From Sphingomonas lycopersici (lineage in GTDB: Bacteria; Pseudomonadota; Alphaproteobacteria; Sphingomonadales; Sphingomonadaceae), in NCBI RefSeq assembly GCF_026130605.1, contig NZ_JANFAU010000006.1, positions 1 through 64,000 on the forward strand: a stretch of 64,000 nucleotides of DNA, in the 5' to 3' direction. Below are positions 41,228 through 50,704 of the stretch, one piece after another. A program made the translations under genes and the position numbers. The notes under the pieces were generated by a model that saw nothing but the letters and a program-made list of their open reading frames with translations, was not told where the DNA came from and ran no database searches. Within the stretch, counting starts at the first letter, position 1; each line of letters begins with the position of its first letter.

Positions 41228-42604
41228 CTAGTTCCTATCGAGAGGAGCGACGCAAACCAACATCGCAACTAAAATGCCGCCGCCGGTAACAAGCGACGTC
41301 AAAAGGCTGGTGTTGGCCAACGAAAGAAGGAAGCCCGTGCCGCTGGCAACCATTAGCATCGTGCGGCCGGGTGCTATAAAGCGCGACATAAATTTTAAGA
41401 CGACGCCCGAAATTACCCCGGCAATAGGGATACCTGCTATGCCAAAGGCTGCAATCCCGTCTGTAGCGAGAAAGTTCGCATTAAGCTCCGGAATGTCTTG
41501 TCCAGATATTGGAACAAGAAACTGCAAAACAGCTTGACCAACGCTGAAATCACCATACGGATATGGAACAAATAGCGCCACTATCGTATTGTTCGACAAG
41601 TATGTGGCGGGGTTTATCGAAAAAAACTGCTCATAAACCCCATATGTTGCACCAGAAATGAGTAACGTCCTCAAATACAGGAGGGTTGTAAGTTGATTTA
41701 GTCCGCCTCCTACGGGATTATATTGTTTAAGAAGAGGGATTGTTGCAATAAAAACAACTACAAGGCCGGATATCATTAGATGGCCTCGCATTCTACCTTG
41801 GCGGTCGGATAGAAAATACGCGGCAATTACTATAAAAGGTGAAAGCAGCACTGCGCGTGCTGCAAGTGTACCGAATAAGATGATCTGTGAGACTGCGCCG
41901 AGGCCTGTTATCCAATAACGCCGCGTATAGAGACCAGCTCCAATTAAGAATGGATCAATTGCGCTCGAGAGTATCGCAAGTGCGTAGCGCACAGCAGGGT
42001 TGGCCGCCACACCGGCACCCGCAAATCGCTGGTCGTAGATGCTATCTGCGGTGGCGAACTGAAACGATCCGTCAAAAGTAAACAGGACAAGGAGGATCAG
42101 TACCAGCCAGATGGAGAGCACCACCCCCCAGAACAACTTCGGCGGGATGGCGGGGACGGTGATACGTCGCACCTCTCCACGGACGATCAGCATAAATAAG
42201 ATGCAGGTCACGAAAGTGGCGCTGAATATCTGAATTAACCGCGACGTACTTCCTGGGGATTGCATCACCGGCACGATCAGGCACGGCAAGAATACCAGTG
42301 CATAGATAAACCATGCGGCGGCCTGTGCAAACGTACGCGGCCGTGCATCGAGCAGGATCGCCGGGATCGCGGCGACCAAGCAGGCGCCGATACGCAATGA
42401 ATCGTCGTTCAGCAGGTAGGTGAAGCCGAAATAGCTCCACCAGCGTGAGAGGACGTCATAGGCATAGCACAAAGCAAAGCAGTAAATTAACGTCAGGCCA
42501 TAGCGGACAAGGGCGCCGGCCAGCCAAGCCCCGGCGGGCCGTGCTCCATTTTCGGGGTCAGCGGGGTGCGCAGCGGTCAAGGGCATCGGTGGTCGAGATA
42601 CCAT
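41228..42604 (-). CDS. Polysaccharide polymerase-like membrane protein (Wzy candidate)
   Basis: A 458-residue, highly hydrophobic protein with about 11-12 membrane segments and a large loop (residues 190-230) containing DSIYDQRFAGAGVAANP. It has the layout of Wzy polymerases, which join repeat units in the periplasm, and these show little sequence conservation. The gene overlaps the asnB stop by 28 bases; an alternative ATG (residue 7, 42586) would reduce this to 10. The DNA is clearly more AT-rich than surrounding genes, as is common for wzy genes. Confidence 0.72.
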   Translation of the reverse strand: MVSRPPMPLTAAHPADPENGARPAGAWLAGALVRYGLTLIYCFALCYAYDVLSRWWSYFGFTYLLNDDSLRIGACLVAAIPAILLDARPRTFAQAAAWFIYALVFLPCLIVPVMQSPGSTSRLIQIFSATFVTCILFMLIVRGEVRRITVPAIPPKLFWGVVLSIWLVLILLVLFTFDGSFQFATADSIYDQRFAGAGVAANPAVRYALAILSSAIDPFLIGAGLYTRRYWITGLGAVSQIILFGTLAARAVLLSPFIVIAAYFLSDRQGRMRGHLMISGLVVVFIATIPLLKQYNPVGGGLNQLTTLLYLRTLLISGATYGVYEQFFSINPATYLSNNTIVALFVPYPYGDFSVGQAVLQFLVPISGQDIPELNANFLATDGIAAFGIAGIPIAGVISGVVLKFMSRFIAPGRTMLMVASGTGFLLSLANTSLLTSLVTGGGILVAMLVCVAPLDRN

Positions 42605-44421
42605 TTAAGATTGATATAGGGCCAGAGGCGACCGACCGAGGTCCAATCCCAGCCGCGGCGCGCGGTCAATGCCGCGATACGCGTGCGCAAAGCCGGGCGG
42701 TCGACGATCATGTCGAAGGCCGCGTGCGGCGTCGCGAGTATGCGGTTCGCCCAATCGCCCAGCGAGCCGTTGAGCCAGGCCGGCATCTGCGAGTTGAATC
42801 CGACCTTGCGAGTCGCGCGACGGATCGAATCGGGCATGATGCCGATCATCGCTTCGCGTGCGACCAACTTGGAATGGGTGGCGTTAGCCTTCATCGTCGC
42901 CGGCAGCGCCATCGTGTCGGTTACGAGCCGCCAGTCCATAAAGGGCATTCGCACCTCGACGCCATGCGCCATGGAGAGGCGGTCGAAGTTGCGGAGGATC
43001 GTCGGGAGCACGCTGCCGTGAAACATCGCGTAAAGGCGACGGTCCAGTCCTGAATAATAGTCCGGCAATTGATCGTTGTAGCTCGCAATCGGCATTCGCT
43101 CGGGCGGTGCGGCGCGCGGCTCGCGCAAAAAATAGCTGCGGTCGAGCCGCAGTGCGGCGAGTTTGGCCGTATCGCTCACCCATGTCCGTGCGCTATTGCT
43201 AGTCGCTTGGTCGCCGATCAGATTGCGTAGAATGAACGCCAGTGATCGACCGCGCTGGCGATAGCCGCCGATCATTTCGTCGGCCCCGTGCCCGTCGAGT
43301 GTAACACGCACGCCGCTGCGGCGCACTTCGTGATAGATGCGCCAAGGCGCAGCCGGCAGGCTGATATAGACGTCGTCGAGCGCACCGAGCACGGTATCGG
43401 CAAGCTCCGCGCCGTCGTCCCCTCCTAGATCGAAGAAGTGAGGTGTAACGCCGGCATGATGTGCCGCTTCGGTTGCTTCCTGCATCTCATCATGAGGTTG
43501 ACCGCGGAAGGTGGCGATGAAGGCATGGCGCCAATCGCTGCTCTCGCGTCGATGCGCGCCGCCAAGAGCGGCGATATGTGCCATCGATGAGACGACGGCG
43601 GTAGAATCGAAGCCACCCGACAAACAGGTGCCGATCGCGACGTCACTCCGCATTCTCAGCCGGGTGGCGTCCAGGAAGGTCTCGCGGAAGCGTGTCGCCG
43701 CTTCGTCGAGCGTTAAAGGGATGCCCGTTGCGAATTCGTCTGCGGTTTTCCACCAACGTGAAACAGCGAAGCGTCCGTCGGCCAGGGTTGCGCAATGTCC
43801 GCCCGGTAATCGCCGGATTCCCGCGTGCAGCGTATATTCCGATCCCTCTATCCCGAACGGATCGAACAGCAGGCGCCGGGCTACTTCCGGTGCCGGTGAG
43901 GCGTCGACCCAGGCAAGTTGCAGCAGCGCACGCATCTCCGAGGCGAAAGCGAAACGTGCGCCCTGGTGGGCATAGAGCAGCGGTTTGATTCCGAAGCGAT
44001 CTCGGGCGAAAAACACATCGCCGCTGACGTTGTCGCGGATCGCCAGTGCCCACATGCCGTTGAGCTTCGGGAGCATTGCGCGGCCCCAGGTGACATAGCT
44101 CTGCAGCAGGACCTCGGTATCGCTTTCGGTACGAAAGCGAATGCCCATCGCCTCGAGCTCAACACGCAATTCAAGAAAATTGAAAATTTCGCCGTTGAAG
44201 ACAATCGTGTACCGCCCGTCGTCACTGACGAACGGTTGGTTCGACCTGGCTTCGACGTCGATGATGGCCAACCGCGTGTGAACGAGCCCGCAAAGACGGT
44301 TATCAGAAAGCCAGATTTGCTGCCCATCTGGCCCGCGATGCGATAGGGCTGCGCCCAGCTGTGCGAGCAACCCTTCGTCGACGCGGTCCGATCGGTCGAT
44401 AATGCCGGCTATCCCGCACAC
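42577..44421 (-). CDS. asnB: Asparagine synthase-like glutamine amidotransferase
   Basis: Class II glutamine amidotransferase joined to an ATP-pyrophosphatase domain. The GTG start at 44421 puts Cys in position 2 (VCGIAGII), which the processed enzyme needs as nucleophile; GGGGAG lies upstream. RLAIIDVEARSNQPFVSDDG and the PP-loop SGGFDSTAVVSS are present. At 614 residues it matches AsnB-like proteins of surface-polysaccharide loci, where such enzymes amidate uronic acids instead of making asparagine. Gene order next to a diacetamido-uronate trio supports that reading. Confidence 0.88.
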   Translation of the reverse strand: MCGIAGIIDRSDRVDEGLLAQLGAALSHRGPDGQQIWLSDNRLCGLVHTRLAIIDVEARSNQPFVSDDGRYTIVFNGEIFNFLELRVELEAMGIRFRTESDTEVLLQSYVTWGRAMLPKLNGMWALAIRDNVSGDVFFARDRFGIKPLLYAHQGARFAFASEMRALLQLAWVDASPAPEVARRLLFDPFGIEGSEYTLHAGIRRLPGGHCATLADGRFAVSRWWKTADEFATGIPLTLDEAATRFRETFLDATRLRMRSDVAIGTCLSGGFDSTAVVSSMAHIAALGGAHRRESSDWRHAFIATFRGQPHDEMQEATEAAHHAGVTPHFFDLGGDDGAELADTVLGALDDVYISLPAAPWRIYHEVRRSGVRVTLDGHGADEMIGGYRQRGRSLAFILRNLIGDQATSNSARTWVSDTAKLAALRLDRSYFLREPRAAPPERMPIASYNDQLPDYYSGLDRRLYAMFHGSVLPTILRNFDRLSMAHGVEVRMPFMDWRLVTDTMALPATMKANATHSKLVAREAMIGIMPDSIRRATRKVGFNSQMPAWLNGSLGDWANRILATPHAAFDMIVDRPALRTRIAALTARRGWDWTSVGRLWPYINLKWYLDHRCP

Positions 44422-44425
44422 GCGC

Positions 44426-45718
44426 TCACACACTCCCCGGCTGTATGAATCCTTCGTCGCCGCGCAGGCTGAAGACACATAGCAGCACGAAAACCAGCCC
44501 CAGCCCGCCTACCGCCAACGCATGCAGCGTCACTGCGGCATGGAGATCAAGTTGCCATCCCAGGACGATCAGCCAGCCGGCGCCGATACAGATGGGCCAG
44601 CCCATATCCCAGGCCGATTGCAATCGAAAGGCCCCAAGTGAGACGAGCGTTTGGTTGATGACGCCCGCGACGAGCGCGATCGCGTAGCTGAAGACCAAGA
44701 CGCGCGCCAAATCGATCGCCTGCGCCCAGCTATGGCCAAAGGCGAGTGCGAAGGCAAAAGGGATCACGGCATAACCGATAGCGGCACCCAAACCGCACAG
44801 GATCGAACCCGCGGCTACCACCCGGAGCAACATACGCCTCACGCCCACGCGGTTGCCAACGCGGATCTGCTCTGTCACTCGGCCCGCGAATACTTGGCTT
44901 CCGGCATTGACGAGCATCGCGACCGGCACCCCCATTGCCCGGTCGACCAATCCATACTGGCCCGCGGCAGCGGCGCCGAAGACATGGAAGATCATGAACG
45001 GCGTCATCATGGCGCCGGCCGAATTGGCCAAAGCCCCCGGCAGTGAGATGACCGCGAGTTCCCAGTGGCGACGAACGAAGGGTGCCAGATTGCCGATTCG
45101 CGTCATCCTGCTCAACACGGGCCCGCTGCGCCTTATCGCCTGAACCGCGAGTGTGCCGGACACCAGCCGGCCGGCGACATCGGCGATAATGATGCCCCAT
45201 AGCGTGGGGCGCACCGCCGCGATCGCGAGGGCGACCAGCGCGTAGACCAACACCTGACTGACCTTGAGTAAGGCGAGGCGTGAGAAATGCTGGTCACGAA
45301 TAAGCTTGTACGAGGCGACCTGCGAGAAGCCGTTTCCGATCAGCCCGAGCCCGAGAAAGACAATCGGAAACCCGAGTCCCGGTACGATCATCGTATACAA
45401 AGCCAGCAAAGACGACAGGATAAGCCCGACGACCAGCACCAATCCCAACAGGGTCGACGCGGTCTGATGCGCCTCGTCATCTGGCTTGGAGAGCAGCGTA
45501 AGTTCGATGCGCAGGGCAATTGCGACCGTGCAGAAGACGAGGAGCGACAAGTATAGCTGGAAAACCCCGAACGCCGCCGGAGCGAATGCACGGGCGAGCA
45601 CGGGAAGGATTAGCAGCCCGACCGCCTGCGCGCTCGCGGTTCCCGACATGACGGTCATCAAGTCTCGGAATATCGAGCGTCTGCGGGGCGAAAGGGGCAC
45701 GACGGCTCCTGCGGTCAC
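44426..45718 (-). CDS. Polysaccharide flippase (Wzx-like)
   Basis: Predicted to move lipid-linked repeat units across the inner membrane. The 430-residue protein has about 12 membrane segments and the start ...FRDLMTVMSGTASAQAVGLL, ILPVLARAFAPAAFGVFQLY of the Wzx/MurJ-like (MOP) family. GTG start overlaps the aminotransferase stop (GTGA). Together with the Wzy candidate it marks a Wzx/Wzy-dependent pathway. Confidence 0.87.
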   Translation of the reverse strand: MTAGAVVPLSPRRRSIFRDLMTVMSGTASAQAVGLLILPVLARAFAPAAFGVFQLYLSLLVFCTVAIALRIELTLLSKPDDEAHQTASTLLGLVLVVGLILSSLLALYTMIVPGLGFPIVFLGLGLIGNGFSQVASYKLIRDQHFSRLALLKVSQVLVYALVALAIAAVRPTLWGIIIADVAGRLVSGTLAVQAIRRSGPVLSRMTRIGNLAPFVRRHWELAVISLPGALANSAGAMMTPFMIFHVFGAAAAGQYGLVDRAMGVPVAMLVNAGSQVFAGRVTEQIRVGNRVGVRRMLLRVVAAGSILCGLGAAIGYAVIPFAFALAFGHSWAQAIDLARVLVFSYAIALVAGVINQTLVSLGAFRLQSAWDMGWPICIGAGWLIVLGWQLDLHAAVTLHALAVGGLGLVFVLLCVFSLRGDEGFIQPGSV

Positions 45719-46821
45719 GCTGTCGCGACAGCCCGGACCGCCGCGACTATCGCATCCTGCTGCTCCTCGTTGAGTTCAGCGAAGATCGGGAGGGATAGAA
45801 TGCGGCCCTGTAACCGATGCGCGACGGGGAAATCCGCTGGCGTATGCCGGAGATGGGCATAAGCCGGGAGGAAGGGCAGCGCGCGCTTGTAGTTGATGAC
45901 GGTTGGGATTCCGCGGTCTTTGAGCGCTGCGGCCAGAGCGTCGCGATTGTCGGCTTCTATGACATAGAGGTGATAGACGTGCTCGCGCCCCGCGACCTCG
46001 GTCGGCGTTGCGATACCGGGGATATCGGCAAGCAGCGCGTCATAGCGCTTGGCTATTGCGCGGCGCTCTCGCGTCCAGCGCGAGAGGTGTGGGAGTTTGA
46101 CTCGCAGGATCGCCGCCTGGAGACCGTCGAGGCGTGAATTGATACCCTCCATCTCGTGGTCGCCCTTCACCAGTCCGCCGTGGCGGGCGAAGCATGCCAT
46201 ATGTCGGGCGAGTGCATCATCGTTCGTCGTGATTGCGCCGGCGTCACCCATCGCGCCGAGATTCTTGCCCGGGTAGAAGGACCAGGTGGTAATCGTCCCG
46301 AACTGGCCGGCCTTGCGCCCGTCGATCGTCGCGAGATGCGCCTGTGCGCAATCTTCGATTACCCACAGTCCATGCTTGCCGGCGAGATTCATGATCGCGG
46401 GCATGTCGGCCATCTGACCATATAAGTGGACAGGGATGATGCCGACGGTGCGGGAGGTGATCCTCTCCGCGATTTTCGCGACGTCGATCGTCGAGGTGAC
46501 GGGATCAACGTCGACAAATATCGGGGTTGCGCCGTGTTGACCGATCGTTTCTGACGTCGAAATCCAGCTTTGCGCGGTGGTGATGACCTCGTCGCCCGGC
46601 TTCACCCCCAGTGCTTTCATTGCAATGTAGAGCGCATCGGTGCCATTGGCGCACGAAATCGTGTGCTTTATGTCCATCAGCGAGGAATACTCGGCCTCGA
46701 ACGATTCTACGTCGGGACCGCGCACGAAGCTGCTGTTGGCGATGGTGCGCGCGATCGCGGCATCGATCTCATCCTTGAGCGAGAGATATTGGGCGTGCAG
46801 ATCGACGAACGGAATGGACAT
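45715..46821 (-). CDS. DegT/DnrJ/EryC1/StrS sugar aminotransferase (WlbC/WbpE-like)
   Basis: PLP-dependent aminotransferase of 366 residues turning a keto-sugar nucleotide into an amino-sugar. The PLP lysine is Lys186 in SFYPGKNLGAMGDAGA; the acidic EDCAQAH segment precedes it. Next to an oxidoreductase and a beta-helix acetyltransferase it matches the WlbA-C/WbpB-E-D set that makes UDP-2,3-diacetamido-2,3-dideoxy-uronic acid. Start at 46821 (MSIPFVDLHAQ) is the family's normal N-terminus. Confidence 0.88.
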   Translation of the reverse strand: MSIPFVDLHAQYLSLKDEIDAAIARTIANSSFVRGPDVESFEAEYSSLMDIKHTISCANGTDALYIAMKALGVKPGDEVITTAQSWISTSETIGQHGATPIFVDVDPVTSTIDVAKIAERITSRTVGIIPVHLYGQMADMPAIMNLAGKHGLWVIEDCAQAHLATIDGRKAGQFGTITTWSFYPGKNLGAMGDAGAITTNDDALARHMACFARHGGLVKGDHEMEGINSRLDGLQAAILRVKLPHLSRWTRERRAIAKRYDALLADIPGIATPTEVAGREHVYHLYVIEADNRDALAAALKDRGIPTVINYKRALPFLPAYAHLRHTPADFPVAHRLQGRILSLPIFAELNEEQQDAIVAAVRAVATA

Positions 46822-46840
46822 GAAACCTCTCGAAAAGGGG

Positions 46841-47308
46841 TCAACTGAAACGGCGTAACAACCTGGCGGGGTTACCGGCGTAGATACCGGGTTCAGCAAT
46901 TGGCTTTGTAACGACCGATCCGGCGCCGATCACCACGTCGTCGCATATCGTCACCGGCATGATCGTGGCGTTCGATCCGATCGATACCCGATCGCCGATT
47001 CTGGTTGCCTCCCATTTCGTTGTGTCTCCGCGCGCCGGACCGCCATCGGCGAAGCGGTCGTTGACGAACATCACGCCGTGTCCAACGAAACAATCCCTGC
47101 CGATCGCGACCAGCTCACATACGAAGCTGTGGCTTTGTACCCGCGTGCGCGCGCCGATGACGACGCCCTTCTGCACCTCGCAGAACGGCCCGACGAATAC
47201 ATCGTCATCGAGCGTGCATTCGTAAAGATTGGTCGGCTCGACGATGGTTACGCCGTGGCCGGCGGTAACATCGCGCACGCCCGCCAGGTGGCGCTTGATC
47301 TCACCCAT
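46841..47308 (-). CDS. Sugar N-acetyltransferase, left-handed beta-helix (WlbB/WbpD-like)
   Basis: A 155-residue hexapeptide-repeat enzyme with ECTLDDDVFVGPFCEVQKGV, IGARTRVQSHSFVCE, VMFVNDRFADG and the ending YAGNPARLLRRF. WlbB/WbpD-type acetyltransferases add an acetyl group to the 3-amino group produced by the aminotransferase. Gene lies between the aminotransferase and the oxidoreductase, with gaps of 19 and 2 bases. Confidence 0.82.
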   Translation of the reverse strand: MGEIKRHLAGVRDVTAGHGVTIVEPTNLYECTLDDDVFVGPFCEVQKGVVIGARTRVQSHSFVCELVAIGRDCFVGHGVMFVNDRFADGGPARGDTTKWEATRIGDRVSIGSNATIMPVTICDDVVIGAGSVVTKPIAEPGIYAGNPARLLRRFS

Positions 47309-47310
47309 AT

Positions 47311-48366
47311 TCAGCCGCCGAGGCGCGAATGCCGTGAACGGAAACGGAGCGGCACTTCTTTGCCCGTTTCAATCGATTCGTAAAGCGCGGTAATCAGTTC
47401 GAGGCTGCGACGCCCCTCCAGCCCATCGACTAGCGCTGCGGTATCATGCTGCAAGCAATCGACGACATGCTCGTAATAGGCTTGGTGGCCATAGCCATAG
47501 ACGTTGGGCGGGTTTACTGAAAACCTGTCGAGAACCTGGTCGTCGCCAGGTTGTGGTTCGGCGAATTCCCACGTCACCATCTTATTGACCGCGAAGCCGC
47601 CGATCACAACCGTGCCGCCTTCGCCCAATACGGATAGCGAGCCCTCAAGGTCGCGCGGTCGCGCTGCGTTGGTCGCCTCAATGATGCCGAGCGCTCCATT
47701 AGCGAATTGCAGCGTCGCGATCGCGGTATCCTCGGCCTCTATATCGACCAGCGTCCGGGAAGCGCGGGCGTGAACGGAGACGACGTCGCCCATAAAATAT
47801 TCGAGCAGATCGACGTGATGGCTGGCCTGATTGGAAAGGACGCCGCCGTCCTGCGCCCATGTGCCGCGCCAGCTATCCTGGTCGTAATAACTTTGGTCGC
47901 GCCTCCAGCGCACGCGTACCGTGCCGAGCACGAGCTTGCCGAAGCGTCCGGCATCAAGCGCCTCACGTGCCTTTACCACGGGGACGTTGAGGCGGTTCTG
48001 TTTGACCACGAACAGTTTCACCCGCGCACGATCACAGGCCGCGATCATTGCGTCGGCGTCTTCAAGGCGGAGAGCCATCGGTTTTTCTACAATGACGTGC
48101 TTTCCCGCGTTGGCCGCGGCGATAGCATGCTCAGCGTGCATACCGCTCGGCGTCAGAACCGTGACGGCGTCGATAGCAGAATCCGCCAACATCGCCTCGA
48201 GGCTGTCGTAAGCGGTGACGTTGTGACGCTGGCGGGCGAGTTCAAGCCGGTTCGGGTTATTGTCGCAGATCGCGACCAGCTCCGCACCGCCGATTTGCTT
48301 GCCTCCCAAAAGATCAAGATGCCGTTTCGCAATGCGTCCGCAGCCAACGACACCGAACTTGATCAT
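47311..48366 (-). CDS. Gfo/Idh/MocA-family sugar oxidoreductase (WlbA/WbpB-like)
   Basis: NAD-dependent sugar dehydrogenase of 351 residues, likely oxidising the 3-OH of a UDP-uronic acid before amination. It has IKFGVVGCGRIAKRHLDLL (NAD loop), the catalytic-Lys motif VIVEKPMALR and WRGTWAQDGGVLSNQASHHV typical of WbpB-like members. The ATG at 48366 is the first gene of the 12-gene leftward operon. The UDP-GlcNAc 6-dehydrogenase needed to supply the substrate is not in the window. Confidence 0.83.
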   Translation of the reverse strand: MIKFGVVGCGRIAKRHLDLLGGKQIGGAELVAICDNNPNRLELARQRHNVTAYDSLEAMLADSAIDAVTVLTPSGMHAEHAIAAANAGKHVIVEKPMALRLEDADAMIAACDRARVKLFVVKQNRLNVPVVKAREALDAGRFGKLVLGTVRVRWRRDQSYYDQDSWRGTWAQDGGVLSNQASHHVDLLEYFMGDVVSVHARASRTLVDIEAEDTAIATLQFANGALGIIEATNAARPRDLEGSLSVLGEGGTVVIGGFAVNKMVTWEFAEPQPGDDQVLDRFSVNPPNVYGYGHQAYYEHVVDCLQHDTAALVDGLEGRRSLELITALYESIETGKEVPLRFRSRHSRLGG

Positions 48367-48509
48367 ACTAATGGCGAGCCTTTTCCGGGGGCAACGGTAA
48401 GAGGTCGCCCGGATAAAGGTTTTCGAAGGGTGTGGCAATCTGAGGCCGGATTTTCTGATCGAGCGGAGCGATCGCTGCGCATTGGCGTATGGAGCTAGGA
48501 GCCTCGTTT
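48367..48509. promoter_or_regulatory. Divergent promoter region of the polysaccharide operons
   Basis: 143 bases separating the long leftward operon from the rightward export operon. It contains a short dyad GATCG/CGATC (around 48447-48464). Both operons should start here, so it is the main control point of the locus. Confidence 0.45.
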
Positions 48510-49943
48510 ATGTCAATTGTGCTGGATAAACCTCGCCGGCTAGATCATAGCGCCATGCCTATGCCTTCTCGCGTTCGATCGTATGCGATGCCGAGCTTGC
48601 CATTTGCGTTGCTGCTTGTGCTGTTGGGTATCCTGTGGCTCTGCGGGGGGGCATCGCGCGCCGATGCGGCAGGGCAGATCGCGGTGAGAGGAGGTGCTTG
48701 GTTTCTGCTAGTAGCCGTGATTCTTTTGGGCCGTCGGCCCGCGCTGGGCGAAATGAAGGCGGTATCGGGCTTCCTATTTGCTGCCGTTGCGCTCGTGCTG
48801 TTGCAGTTGGTGCCGCTACCGCCGATGATATGGATGGCGCTGCCAGGAAGGGCTGTATTCGTCGAGGCCGCTAGGCTCATCGGTCAGCCGCAGCCATGGC
48901 GGCCGTGGACGATCGTACCGGGAGCGACGGTCAACGCCGCGTCATCGCTGATCGTACCACTCGTTGTCTTAATCCTTATCGGCGCGAGCACTTGGGAAGA
49001 GCGCTGCAGGTTGCCTGGGGCGTTGCTCGTTATGATCGTTTTATCGATGCTTATCGGATTGCTACAATTCTCCGGCGGCTGGTTCGACAACCCCTTCATC
49101 AACGATACGCCCGGGCAGGTCAGCGGCACATTTGCCAACCGGAATCATTTTGCGCTCTTCCTTGCCATCGGCTGCGTGGTTTCACCAGTATGGGCTTTTC
49201 TCGACGGGCGCCGTCCGCGATGGCGTGGGCTGATTGCGCTTGGTCTTGTGCCCTTGTTCGTACTGACGCTGTTGGCAAGCGGATCGCGCGCGGGTCTGTT
49301 GCTTGGTGTTTTGGCGCTGGTGATGGGCCTTCTTCTCGCTAGGCGGGGCCTTGCGCGGGAGCTACGGCGCTATCCGCGTTGGGTGCTCCCAGCGGCCGTC
49401 GTGGGGATCGGAGCGAGTATTGCGATCCTCGTTCTGATTAGTGCCGTTACCGACCGAGCGGCATCGATCGACCGCCTATTTCTGGTAGACCAAGGGCAAG
49501 ACATGCGTGTCCGCAGCTTGCCGGTCGTTTCGACAATGGTGCGGACATATTTTCCAGCTGGTACGGGGGCAGGCAGTTTCGATCCCTTATTCCGGATGCA
49601 CGAGCCATTCGCACTGCTTGTGCCGACCTATTTCAACCATGCCCACAACGACTTCGTGGAAATCGTGCTTGACACAGGGCTGCCGGGGCTGCTGCTGCTT
49701 ACGGGAGCGTTGATGTGGTGGGGGTTCACGAGCATACGTGTGTGGCGCGCCGAAGGCCTGCAACCTGGTCTTGCGGGGCTCGGGTCGGCAGTGCTGCTCC
49801 TCGTCTTGATTGCCAGCATGTTTGATTATCCCGCGCGGACGCCGATGATCATGGCGGTGGTGGTATTGGCTAGCGTGTGGCTGGCCGGCACTCCCAAGAA
49901 GGCGTCTGTGGTAACTTTACCCCCGGGGAAGCAGCATCTATAG
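48510..49943 (+). CDS. O-antigen ligase/polymerase family protein (Wzy_C)
   Basis: A 477-residue membrane protein with 10-12 segments. The signature GTFANRNHFALFLA and, in the periplasmic loop, FNHAHNDFVEIVLDTGLPGL are diagnostic for the WaaL/Wzy_C family (ligase or polymerase). Start at 48510 is supported by AGGAG nine bases upstream; the ATG at 48489 has none. Since another Wzy-like protein is encoded in the leftward operon, one of the two may be the polymerase and the other a ligase; their roles cannot be separated by sequence. Confidence 0.85.
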   Translation: MSIVLDKPRRLDHSAMPMPSRVRSYAMPSLPFALLLVLLGILWLCGGASRADAAGQIAVRGGAWFLLVAVILLGRRPALGEMKAVSGFLFAAVALVLLQLVPLPPMIWMALPGRAVFVEAARLIGQPQPWRPWTIVPGATVNAASSLIVPLVVLILIGASTWEERCRLPGALLVMIVLSMLIGLLQFSGGWFDNPFINDTPGQVSGTFANRNHFALFLAIGCVVSPVWAFLDGRRPRWRGLIALGLVPLFVLTLLASGSRAGLLLGVLALVMGLLLARRGLARELRRYPRWVLPAAVVGIGASIAILVLISAVTDRAASIDRLFLVDQGQDMRVRSLPVVSTMVRTYFPAGTGAGSFDPLFRMHEPFALLVPTYFNHAHNDFVEIVLDTGLPGLLLLTGALMWWGFTSIRVWRAEGLQPGLAGLGSAVLLLVLIASMFDYPARTPMIMAVVVLASVWLAGTPKKASVVTLPPGKQHL

Positions 49944-49982
49944 GCTTGCACCTCGCCATTTTCCCGGAAGCTTCCCGAGCGC

Positions 49983-50693
49983 ATGCATAAAATCCGCACG
50001 TCCCTTCTCCTTGCGATGGTTTTATCGGGGTGCGCAGGCAAGCCGCACCTCGAATCCACCCCGCATTTGACGGTAGTTAAGGATAGCGTAGAATTGCCCG
50101 CGCCGGATCGCAACGATCTGACGGCGGCCGACCGACCGTCGTTGATCGGCCCACTCGACACCATTCAGGTCGATGTCTTTAACGTTCCCGACCTGAGCCG
50201 CGAAGTGCAGGTGGATGCAAGCGGCCGCATCTCAATGCCGCTCGCGGGAACGGTCGATGCGCGCGGCAAAACCGCCGAGGAACTGGCGCGCGCCATCGAG
50301 GCTGCGTTACGGGGGCGCTTCGTCCGTAATCCGGAAGTAACGGTCAATATCAAGAATTCAGTTAGCCAGGTCGTCACGGTGGACGGGCAGGTCGCCGAGC
50401 CTGGGCTCTATCCGGTGACCAATCAGATGACGTTGATGCGAGTGATAGCGTCGGCCAAAGGGCTTTCAGAATACGGCCGGCAGGATGATGTTGTCATCCT
50501 GCGCACGGTAAATAATCGTAGGATGGCCGCCCTCTATAACCTTGGCGCGATCCGGCGCGGCGTTTATGAGGATCCCGCCATCTACGCCAATGACGTCGTC
50601 GTTGTCGGAGATTCCCCGCAGCGCCGTATGTTCCGCGATCTCGTCTCGTTGTCGCCGTTGCTCGCGGCGCCGCTTATCGCACTTGTGCGCTGA
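49983..50693 (+). CDS. Polysaccharide export lipoprotein (Wza-like)
   Basis: Outer-membrane export protein of 236 residues. Lipobox VLSGC (Cys near residue 17), poly_export domain with GPLDTIQVDVFNVPDLSREV, then an SLBB domain (VTVDGQVAEPGLYPVTNQMT). It is shorter than E. coli Wza (379) and lacks the extra SLBB repeats and C-terminal helix region, as is common in alphaproteobacterial homologues. Next to the Wzc-like kinase with a gap of 11 bases. Confidence 0.9.
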   Translation: MHKIRTSLLLAMVLSGCAGKPHLESTPHLTVVKDSVELPAPDRNDLTAADRPSLIGPLDTIQVDVFNVPDLSREVQVDASGRISMPLAGTVDARGKTAEELARAIEAALRGRFVRNPEVTVNIKNSVSQVVTVDGQVAEPGLYPVTNQMTLMRVIASAKGLSEYGRQDDVVILRTVNNRRMAALYNLGAIRRGVYEDPAIYANDVVVVGDSPQRRMFRDLVSLSPLLAAPLIALVR

Positions 50694-50704
50694 GGTTCGA
50701 CTGC

